A DNA stretch of 64,000 nt from Shewanella benthica (GTDB taxonomy: Bacteria; Pseudomonadota; Gammaproteobacteria; Enterobacterales; Shewanellaceae): assembly GCA_023284085.1 (NCBI GenBank), contig JAKVHY010000005.1:124001-188000 (forward strand), given 5' to 3'. The notes below the pieces were generated by a model. That model saw only the letters and a program-made list of their open reading frames with translations. It made no database searches and was not told where the DNA came from. Shown in pieces: positions 56,654-64,000 of the stretch. Position 1 is the stretch's first letter. Each line of letters starts with the position of its first letter. Made by a program: the position numbers and the translations under genes.

Positions 56654-59600
56654 ATGAAACCGACTGAGCCAGATCTTCAACTGAAGTCGCCGATACAGAA
56701 AAACTATAATCGCGCTGTTTTTTATACCTATATTGGGGTGATCATCATGGCGCTGATCACCGCCTGGTTCTTCTTCGATCGTCAGAAAACTCAGCTTATG
56801 GATCAAAGAGAGGAGCAGGTTGAGCGTCATGTACTGCAGATCGATCTCTTGCTGGAATCGAGTATCCGAGCGGTTAAGAGCCTGAGAAACGTGGCCGTCG
56901 ATCATCTCAGGCTAGGTGAATTAGTGCGTAAAGACCGCTTGCCTCAGTATGAGAAGTTCAATGAGAGTGGCCAGTATTTTACCTTAGAGCCAAGTTACGC
57001 TCAGAGTGGCGAACCTTTTACCAACATGGGACGCATCACAGGTGCCGGTTCCCTCAATGGTCGCAGTGAGAAGTTCTATCAGGAACTGGAGATGTTGTTC
57101 GAGTTATCCCTCTCCTTCCCGGTGGCAACCGAAGCCGCGCCAAAAGCCTCTTCTATCTATTACATCTCTAAGCGTAGGATCATGTCCTATTTCCCCTGGC
57201 CATCGGATGAGCAAAGATTCAGAGATGAGCTGCTCAATAAAAACCAGTTTCAGCTAGCGACGCCGGCGATGAACCCCCAGCGAAGTGTGTTCTGGAGTCC
57301 GGCTTATGTGGACCCGGCCGGTAAAGGCTTGTTGACCACCTTAGGTGTGCCCATCTATCTGGAAGATGAATTTATCGGTTCGATCAACCTGGATATGACC
57401 TTGGCCTCGCTGGCTAGACAGATCCGTCTCTACTTCAAGATGCCGGGTACGGTTATTCTACTGGATCAGAAGAACAATATTCTTTCCCACAGCGATGATG
57501 ATAACTCTGAGATTAGTCGTGTCTTCCATATCAGTCAGAAGATCCCCTCGGCACTGCATTCGATTCCTGAGTCAGAGCTGTTCGACGCCCATGAAGGGAT
57601 CATCAGAAATGGTTACTACATCCACTCGGTAGCGCTGCAGAATGCCCCTTGGCGTCTGCTCTACCTGCAAGATAGAGATGATCTATTCAAGGATTCTTGG
57701 GAAAAGCTGGAGCTGACCTTTATCTTAGTGGTATTGGCCCTGTCGATATTGGTGACCATAGTTCACTGGCAGACCCGACGCTCATTCGTGAACCCGGCTT
57801 CCTTGCTGTTGACCCATCTGGAGTCTTGCTCCCAGGAGCCCCGTAAGCCCCCTGAGCAGATCTCACAGGGCTGGGAGCCCTGGTTCCAACTGGTGAGTCG
57901 AATCTTCGAAGAGAACCAACAATATACCCGGCACCTAGCGGAACAAAACCGGAGACTCGATAAGCTGGTGGCTCGCCGCACCGATAGGCTAAAAGAGACC
58001 ACCGAGCGGCGAGAGCGTGAATACGCCTTGCTTAGATCTTTGCTCGATGCTATCCCCGAAGCGATTGTCTTCAAGGATAAAGAGGGTAAATACCTAGGCT
58101 GTAACAAGGCGGCCGAGCGCATGTTAGGTTATACCGAGAGTGAGCTCATCGGCCTGGAGTCGATAAAACTCACCTCTAAAGAACAGTCGGTGCGTATCAA
58201 GGCCGAAGATGAACGCGTACTGGCGGAACGTACTCCACTTCGCTATCAGGAAAAGGTGGAACTCGCCGGCAAGCCTGTGCTACTCGATACCCTTAAGCTG
58301 CCCTTCTATAATCGACGCGGTGAGCTGTTAGGCTTGATCGCCGTCTGGCGAGATGTGACTCGTGAATATGAGTCGGCTGAGCAATTAAGATTATCGGAAG
58401 AGCGTTATCACTTAGCCATGGATGCGGTAGAAGATGGCCTGTGGGATTGGTATCTGGACTCGAAGCAGATCATCTGTAATCCCGCTTACTACTCTATGCT
58501 TGGCTACAAGAGCAATGAGTTCCCGGCATTAGTGTCCACCCTAGACGATCTTATTCATCCCGACGACCGGATCCGGGTGCAGGAGTATCGTGAACAATAT
58601 CTTGGCGATCCAATCGGTGCCTACGATATCGAATTCAGGATGCGTGGCAAGAGTGGCCAGTATCATTGGCTACTATCTCGTGGTCGTGTGGTTGAGTTTA
58701 CTCCCAATAATCAGCCTAAACGTATGGTGGGTACCCATAAAGATATTACCCGGCATAAGAGTAACGAAGTCGCTTTGCTCGAGGCCAAGCAAGATGCCGA
58801 GTCGGCCAACGTGTATAAGAGTGAATTTCTGGCCAACATGAGCCATGAGATCCGCACGCCTATGAATGCCATTATCGGCATGCTGCAGCTGGCTGAGCGA
58901 ACAGAACTCACCCCGAAACAGCGAGACTATTTGGAGAAGGCCGGCTTCTCGGCTCAGTCTCTGCTTAGAATCATCAATGATATTCTCGATTTCTCTAAAA
59001 TTGAAGCGGGTAAATTAGAGCTTGAGAGGGTGGCATTTCCGCTGGATAAGGTGCTGGACCATGCCCTGGATCTCAATGCGCTTAAATCGCAGCAGAAGGG
59101 AGTCGAGCTGCTACTCTACGCCCCGGTCACGGCCGGGTTAATCCTCGAGGGTGATCCCCTGCGCTTAGGTCAGGTGCTGATCAACATGCTCTCTAATGCG
59201 GTCAAGTTTACCCAAACGGGTGAGATCGAGTTAGGTTGTGAAGATGTGGGTGAGCGCGATCATCGCATCACTCTCAAGTTCTGGGTCCGTGATACAGGCA
59301 TTGGGATCAGTAATGAGCAACAGGCCAGCCTGTTCGATGCCTTCGCCCAAGCCGATGGCTCTACCACTCGTAAGTATGGTGGTACAGGTCTGGGTCTCTC
59401 CATCAGTAAACATCTGGTGTCCATGATGGGCGGTCAGATGGAGGTTCAGAGTGAGATGGGGGTAGGTAGTACCTTCAGCTTTACCATCAGCTTCGAGATT
59501 GCCGAAGAGGCCGAAATTAAGCCTATGATAGTGCCAGAGCGTTTAGGTCATCTTAAGACCTTAGTGGTGGATGATAACCCGACCGCACTACAGATCTACT

Positions 59601-60361
59601 CTGCCGTGATGCGTGACTTCCACTTCGAGGTGGATACCGCCGCCAATGGTTCGGAGGCGTTATATAAACTGGAAAAGTCATCGGTGGATCTGCTGCTGCT
59701 CGATTGGATGATGCCGGAGATGGATGGCATTCAGGTGATCGAAGAGCTGGACCGTATGGTGGCCGATGGTCGATTAGATAAGCGTCCTATCGTCATCATG
59801 ATGACAGCCTATGCTGCTGAGCCCCTCAAGGAAGATGCGGATCGCTCAAATATCTACGCCATGTTACAGAAGCCGTTTAAAGCCTCGGCTCTGTTCGATG
59901 AGATCATTGGCGCTTTCGCCGAAGAGCCTAAGGTCAGAACTGTGATAGAAGTCGAAGTCGAAGAGGTGGTCGATACTCATGCGGGCGTGGTCTTGCTGGT
60001 AGAGGATAATCTTATCAACCAGCAGGTGGCGACCGAACTTCTCAAGAGCGCTGGCTACGAGGTCGATGTTGCCGATAATGGTCAAATCGCCATAGATATG
60101 CTCGCCGAAAAGGATTTTGATGCGGTACTCATGGATATTCAGATGCCGGTGATGGATGGGTTAACGGCAACAAAAGAGATCAGGAAGCATTTTAGTCTGC
60201 AGGAGCTGCCTATCATAGCCATGACGGCTCACGCCATGTCCGGCGATAGAGAGAAGAGCCTGTCGGCGGGGATGAATGCCCATATTACTAAGCCTATCGT
60301 TCTCAATGAGCTGTTCGATACCCTAAGTTATTGGATTAAACAGAAAGAAGAAGTGAATTAA
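56654..60361 (+). CDS. Hybrid sensor histidine kinase with two receivers
   Basis: A 1235-residue membrane kinase: TM1 (~23-42), a large periplasmic sensor (dCache-like), TM2 (~353-372), PAS 1 (~454-575), PAS 2 (~577-700), HisKA with His731 ([11 protein letters not shown]), HATPase (~833-950, GTGLGLSI), receiver 1 (Asp1017) and receiver 2 (Asp1161). No Hpt domain follows, so phosphate must leave through a separate Hpt protein. No cognate regulator is adjacent. Intrinsic terminator downstream. Confidence 0.93.
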   Translation: MKPTEPDLQLKSPIQKNYNRAVFYTYIGVIIMALITAWFFFDRQKTQLMDQREEQVERHVLQIDLLLESSIRAVKSLRNVAVDHLRLGELVRKDRLPQYEKFNESGQYFTLEPSYAQSGEPFTNMGRITGAGSLNGRSEKFYQELEMLFELSLSFPVATEAAPKASSIYYISKRRIMSYFPWPSDEQRFRDELLNKNQFQLATPAMNPQRSVFWSPAYVDPAGKGLLTTLGVPIYLEDEFIGSINLDMTLASLARQIRLYFKMPGTVILLDQKNNILSHSDDDNSEISRVFHISQKIPSALHSIPESELFDAHEGIIRNGYYIHSVALQNAPWRLLYLQDRDDLFKDSWEKLELTFILVVLALSILVTIVHWQTRRSFVNPASLLLTHLESCSQEPRKPPEQISQGWEPWFQLVSRIFEENQQYTRHLAEQNRRLDKLVARRTDRLKETTERREREYALLRSLLDAIPEAIVFKDKEGKYLGCNKAAERMLGYTESELIGLESIKLTSKEQSVRIKAEDERVLAERTPLRYQEKVELAGKPVLLDTLKLPFYNRRGELLGLIAVWRDVTREYESAEQLRLSEERYHLAMDAVEDGLWDWYLDSKQIICNPAYYSMLGYKSNEFPALVSTLDDLIHPDDRIRVQEYREQYLGDPIGAYDIEFRMRGKSGQYHWLLSRGRVVEFTPNNQPKRMVGTHKDITRHKSNEVALLEAKQDAESANVYKSEFLANMSHEIRTPMNAIIGMLQLAERTELTPKQRDYLEKAGFSAQSLLRIINDILDFSKIEAGKLELERVAFPLDKVLDHALDLNALKSQQKGVELLLYAPVTAGLILEGDPLRLGQVLINMLSNAVKFTQTGEIELGCEDVGERDHRITLKFWVRDTGIGISNEQQASLFDAFAQADGSTTRKYGGTGLGLSISKHLVSMMGGQMEVQSEMGVGSTFSFTISFEIAEEAEIKPMIVPERLGHLKTLVVDDNPTALQIYSAVMRDFHFEVDTAANGSEALYKLEKSSVDLLLLDWMMPEMDGIQVIEELDRMVADGRLDKRPIVIMMTAYAAEPLKEDADRSNIYAMLQKPFKASALFDEIIGAFAEEPKVRTVIEVEVEEVVDTHAGVVLLVEDNLINQQVATELLKSAGYEVDVADNGQIAIDMLAEKDFDAVLMDIQMPVMDGLTATKEIRKHFSLQELPIIAMTAHAMSGDREKSLSAGMNAHITKPIVLNELFDTLSYWIKQKEEVN

Positions 60362-60440
60362 GAGGGGAGTTATCTTGTGGCCCACTCTAATTAAGCTAAT
60401 TCCATAAGACTAGACTAAATGAATGATTTGCACTTGAGAC

Positions 60441-60475
60441 TAAAGGGATAGCTGTTAAGCTATCCCTTTAGTATT
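60441..60475 (+). terminator. Intrinsic terminator after the hybrid kinase
   Basis: TAAAGGGATAGCT and AGCTATCCCTTTA are perfect 13-bp arms around GTTA, with GTATTTTTA following. Confidence 0.9.
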
Positions 60476-60567
60476 TTTAGTGCAAAATTAGAACAACAGT
60501 TAAAACAAAAATTAATATTGAATTGTTGAGCACTAAAGGCCGTCTTAGCCGCATTCAAGGAGACCCA

Positions 60568-62973
60568 ATGAAGCCCTATAATCTCGCATTGGCGATAGCA
60601 CTTATCTCTGTGCCCGTCGTCGATGTCGTCGCAGCCCCAAGTAATACCGCCTCTATCATCAAGAAAAGCCAGTCCGCAAGCGGCTTTCTCAACTTGTTTT
60701 ACGCTAAAGCCGATGGTGAGCTTTATCTGGAAGCGAACAAGCTAGATCAGCCCTTCCTCTTACTGACAAGTCTGCCCCATGGCGTAGGTTCCAACGATAT
60801 CGGCCTGGACCGTGGTCAACTCGGTTATACCCGCATGGTGCAATTTGAGCGTCATGGTCCCTACTTGATTTTGAAGCAGCTCAATACTCAATATCGTGCC
60901 AGTAGCGATAACGCCGCCGAGCAAAGAGCGGTTAAAGAGGCCTTTGCCGAGTCAGTGCTCTGGCGAGGCAAGATCATCGATGGCAAACGGGATCTAGTGT
61001 CGATCAATGATCTGGTGATTAACGATCTTCATGGCATCTCCTCGGTGCTCGAAGACACTAAGCAGGGTAGCTATCAGCTAGATAAAAGCCGTTCACTCAT
61101 CTTACCCGAAGGCGTTAAGTCCTTCGAGCGTAACAGCGACGTGGATGTCTTGTTGACCTTCAACAGTGCCAAGGCGGGTAACTATGTGGCCCAGGTGACG
61201 CCCGATGCTAATCATATGTCGGTTCGTCTGCGTTACTCTTTTATTCAGTTGCCGGAAGAGGGCTATGTGGCTCGCGATTACCAGCCTATGAGCGGCTATC
61301 TGTCCGATGACTATCTGGATTACTCTACTCAGGTTAATCAGGATATTCGTCAGCGTCATCTGCTGCGCCATCGCTTGCAGAAGGTGAATCCGGGATCTGA
61401 GCCCAGTGAAGTGATCGAACCTATCACTTACTACCTGGACCCAGGTGTACCTGAGCCAATTCGCAGCGCACTCTTAGAGGGGGCTGGCTGGTGGGAAGAG
61501 GCATTCGAACAGGCCGGATTTATCGGTGGGTTTAAGGTCGAGTTATTGCCAGAGGATGCCGATCCTCAAGATATCCGTTACAACGTGATCCAGTGGGTAC
61601 ACAGGGCGACGCGCGGCTGGTCATATGGCTCGGCGGTTGCCGATCCAAGAACCGGTGAGATCATCAAGGGGCATGTGACCTTAGGCAGCCAAAGGGTTCG
61701 TCAGGATCATCTGATTGCCCGCGGCCTCACCGCAGGCTGGGAAGATAGACAGGCCGCTGAAGATGCGTCTATGGCGCTTTCTCTGGCTCGAATTCGCCAG
61801 CTGGCAGCCCACGAGGTTGGCCATACCTTAGGTTTCGATCATAACTTCGCCGCCTCGAGTAATGGCAACTCTTCTGTGATGGATTACCCCCATCCACAGG
61901 CGACATTGAAAGGCGATAAGATAGATATTTCGGCTCCCTACGGTATCGGAGTGGGTGCCTGGGATAAGTATATTGTCGAATATGGTTATAGTGAATATAG
62001 CGATACTGCTGAGGAGTCGGCTAAATTATCGGCATTGATGACTCAGGTGCAACGCCAGGGGCTACGCTACATAGGTGAAGCAGATTCTCGCTCGAAAGGC
62101 GCCAGTAATGCCTACGCCAGTCTCTGGGATAATGGCAGCGATCCCGTTGCCGAGCTTATCCGTATCGATAAGGTGCGAGCCAAGGCGATCGCGGATTTTT
62201 CTCCCTCCGCGTTATTAGCGGGTCAGCCCAGGGGGGAGCTAAGCGATATCTTCGTGCCTATCTATCTGCTCAATCGTTATCAGATCACCGCCGCGGCAAA
62301 ATTTATCGGTGGCACAGATTACAGCTATAGCGAAGGAATCGAAGGTGAGACATGGCACTACATTGCGCCTCAGTTGCAAAAGAGTGCCCTGGATGCCTTG
62401 CTGGAGACCTTGTCACCCAAGGCGTTAGCTATCTCCCAGACATTGCAGGAATCCTTAGTGCCCAAGGCGGGCAATTACAATAAGACACGGGAAAGTTTTG
62501 ATTCGGGTCTTGGGGTCATCACAGATCCGCTCGGTATGGCCGAAGTCTTGAGCCGTCATACGGTGCAGCAGTTGCTCGCGCCTCAGCGACTCAATCGAGT
62601 GAATCAGGGCTATATCGGCGACAGGGAACAACTATCCGTTCCGGCATTAGTCGATAAACTGCTTGGTAGTACTCTGTATGACGATATGCCCAACGGCGCC
62701 GAACAAGGAGTCTGGATGCGGGTCAACAGCGTGATACTCGATGAGTTGTTAGCGAGCTATCATGCTAAACAGACGCGACCCGAGGTAAAGGCCCAGCTGG
62801 CAGGGCGTCTGCGTTATACCCTCAAGCAACTTAAGCGTAAGGTTAAGCGGGTTAGCGCCTACGAGGCCGCTCACTTTGCATGGCTCGCCGATGGCGTTGA
62901 GAGAGGTATGAAAGACCCTAAGGTTAACTTGATAGCCCAGCCACTCAAGATGCCACCTGGTTCGCCGATTTAG
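60568..62973 (+). CDS. Zinc-dependent metalloprotease (metzincin-type, DUF5117-like)
   Basis: An 801-residue exported protein with signal peptide (ALAIALISVPVVDVVAA). The metzincin motif HEVGHTLGFDH is at residues 415-425, with a Met-turn SVMDYPHP after it. AAGGAG precedes ATG 60568, so ATG 60523 is rejected. These proteins have N-terminal DUF5117/5118-like regions of unknown role. Targets unknown. Confidence 0.9.
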   Translation: MKPYNLALAIALISVPVVDVVAAPSNTASIIKKSQSASGFLNLFYAKADGELYLEANKLDQPFLLLTSLPHGVGSNDIGLDRGQLGYTRMVQFERHGPYLILKQLNTQYRASSDNAAEQRAVKEAFAESVLWRGKIIDGKRDLVSINDLVINDLHGISSVLEDTKQGSYQLDKSRSLILPEGVKSFERNSDVDVLLTFNSAKAGNYVAQVTPDANHMSVRLRYSFIQLPEEGYVARDYQPMSGYLSDDYLDYSTQVNQDIRQRHLLRHRLQKVNPGSEPSEVIEPITYYLDPGVPEPIRSALLEGAGWWEEAFEQAGFIGGFKVELLPEDADPQDIRYNVIQWVHRATRGWSYGSAVADPRTGEIIKGHVTLGSQRVRQDHLIARGLTAGWEDRQAAEDASMALSLARIRQLAAHEVGHTLGFDHNFAASSNGNSSVMDYPHPQATLKGDKIDISAPYGIGVGAWDKYIVEYGYSEYSDTAEESAKLSALMTQVQRQGLRYIGEADSRSKGASNAYASLWDNGSDPVAELIRIDKVRAKAIADFSPSALLAGQPRGELSDIFVPIYLLNRYQITAAAKFIGGTDYSYSEGIEGETWHYIAPQLQKSALDALLETLSPKALAISQTLQESLVPKAGNYNKTRESFDSGLGVITDPLGMAEVLSRHTVQQLLAPQRLNRVNQGYIGDREQLSVPALVDKLLGSTLYDDMPNGAEQGVWMRVNSVILDELLASYHAKQTRPEVKAQLAGRLRYTLKQLKRKVKRVSAYEAAHFAWLADGVERGMKDPKVNLIAQPLKMPPGSPI

Positions 62974-62995
62974 AAGTTTATAGAAAATAGGATAT

Positions 62996-63020
62996 GAAGG
63001 TTCTAGGGCCTAGGACCTTC
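62996..63020. repeat. CTAG palindrome after the protease gene
   Basis: GAAGGTTCTAGG and CCTAGGACCTTC arms around G, with one G-U, then ATTGTTTTT. It may act as a terminator; same family as the other CTAG repeats. Confidence 0.8.
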
Positions 63021-63108
63021 ATTGTTTTTGAACTATTTTATTGGGCTAGAGTCTATCCCTGTGTCATCCATTCCTTGTCGCATTTTTTAAGGCTGAATAA
63101 TTTAACTC

Positions 63109-63522
63109 ATGGCAAAACAGATCATACATCTGCTGTTGTTTATCGCATTAGTTGGACAAAATCTCTTGTCGCCGGCGATGGCCATGCCTGATTTTTTACA
63201 TTCCATGAGTCATAAATCGGTGCTGTTACAGGAAGCTAACTCTCAGCAAAGAGATGAGAGCCGACAAACGGTTTCTACCTCTATCCCTGATACTAAAACC
63301 TCAGCCAGTCCAGATCACCTCCAAGGTCTAGTTCAATGTGACCTAGCCTGCATCATATTAGCCAGTGGTCACTGTGTGACTCATTGCGCCTCTATGACAG
63401 GCATATTTAGCCAATCTTGCTTCGATTTGATACCTACTACATCCAGTGAACGGGTTCCTAATAGACTCTGGTCTATTCAGACCGCCGACGCCGCACAAGT
63501 TTATCGCCCTCCAATGAGTTAA
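63109..63522 (+). CDS. Small exported Cys-rich protein, unknown
   Basis: A 137-residue protein with a signal peptide (IIHLLLFIALVGQNLLSPAMA). The mature part has five cysteines, including QCDLACIILASGHCVTHC, a possible metal or disulfide cluster. No recognised family. Neighbouring context (small exported proteins) suggests envelope function. Confidence 0.65.
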   Translation: MAKQIIHLLLFIALVGQNLLSPAMAMPDFLHSMSHKSVLLQEANSQQRDESRQTVSTSIPDTKTSASPDHLQGLVQCDLACIILASGHCVTHCASMTGIFSQSCFDLIPTTSSERVPNRLWSIQTADAAQVYRPPMS

Positions 63523-63760
63523 CTCCAACTCTCTAGTGGTTTTCCTTTTCTACTTGCAGTGCTATTCCTGACTTAACAATGGTCTTGTTTAGCCGTAGTC
63601 CTGTAGTGAAATTGCTCAACCACGTCCGCAAAGTTTCTTTTGGCAACTTGATTAGAATTGTATCAATTTGCATGAAATGTGATTAATTTGTTCACAATTT
63701 GTAAGAACTAACTTAGAGTTGTTGTTACACACTTGTGGTCAAAAAAGATTGGAGTTTTAT

Positions 63761-64000
63761 ATGAAGTTATTAACCAGCGTGGCCTTATCTGCAGTATTTG
63801 TGTTTTCATCGGCGTTTGCTTTCGCAGATATTCCTGATTTTTCTAAGACGGCGGCTGCTAAATCCAGCTACGATTTTTCAAATAATCAGCCTGCTAAGGG
63901 AAATCAGTTGCAACAAGCGTCGACCCGACATGATTTTTCTAAAACGGTGGCGGCAAGCGACAAATATCTGTTTTCTGTCAATGAAGCAGCAGTCGTTCAA
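63761..64000 (+). CDS. Exported protein with repeated DFSKT motif, cut by window end
   Basis: Open from ATG 63761 (GGAG upstream) to the window edge, 80 codons. Signal peptide SAVFVFSSAFAFA. The visible mature part has two copies of a motif, DFSKTAAAKSSYDFS and DFSKTVAASDKYLFS, so it is probably repeat-containing. The rest is outside the window. Confidence 0.7.
   Translation, partial: MKLLTSVALSAVFVFSSAFAFADIPDFSKTAAAKSSYDFSNNQPAKGNQLQQASTRHDFSKTVAASDKYLFSVNEAAVVQ

Overview
The window looks like chromosomal DNA of a marine gammaproteobacterium, most likely Shewanella. The basis is protein-level recognition of TorF-type porin, DUF3016, DUF3465, DUF3530, XapA/XapR, RraB, RapA and DarP homologues, the yhdP-nitrilase-tldD gene order, and intergenic TATACCAAT-ended repeats. 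No rRNA, tRNA, phage, complete insertion sequence or CRISPR array was seen. Genes are closely packed, and accessory material sits mainly in intergenic repeats.

Layout. 1-3.4 kb: end of yhdP, a nitrilase-family hydrolase and tldD. 3.5-8.3 kb: a TolC / HlyD / two-permease export operon with no ATPase. It is followed by a degenerate array of extra copies of the last permease gene's 3' end, a 13-bp tandem repeat and a truncated gene. 9.3-14 kb: a large Ig-like lipoprotein, darP and pmbA (tldE). 14.3-18.3 kb: an arsenic cluster (arsR, acr3, a GAPDH and arsJ) with CTAG-rich palindromes in its gaps. 18.5-24 kb: xapA facing xapR, a secreted HExxH protein, a DUF3465 protein and a Na+/amino acid symporter. 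24-29 kb: a HlyD-ATPase-permease operon, a 57-aa gene, a TorF-like porin and HU. 29-36 kb: a double-receiver response regulator, several small envelope proteins, a TraB/GumN protein and cheD. 36-41 kb: a MaoC dehydratase, fhs, a miniature transposon-like element, a 40-bp perfect palindrome and a mechanosensitive channel. 42-45.6 kb: a probable zinc-uptake group (His-rich porin, binding protein, permease), again without an ATPase gene. 45.7-50 kb: plsC, rraB between two short hairpin elements, a diguanylate cyclase coupled to a receiver-CheC protein, a duplicated operator-like site and an enoyl-CoA hydratase. 50-64 kb: a DUF3530 protein, rapA, PIN-PhoH, a second miniature element, a large hybrid histidine kinase, a metzincin-type protease and two small exported proteins, the last cut by the window edge.

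Genes that work together: TldD and PmbA form one protease pair encoded about 9 kb apart. GAPDH and ArsJ together give an arsenate detoxification route beside Acr3 arsenite efflux. XapR probably controls XapA. The receiver-CheC protein and diguanylate cyclase form a two-gene signalling unit. The most unusual non-coding signals are the 3'-end array after the export operon, the CTAG palindrome family, and a hairpin element that supplies the last codons of the diguanylate cyclase gene.
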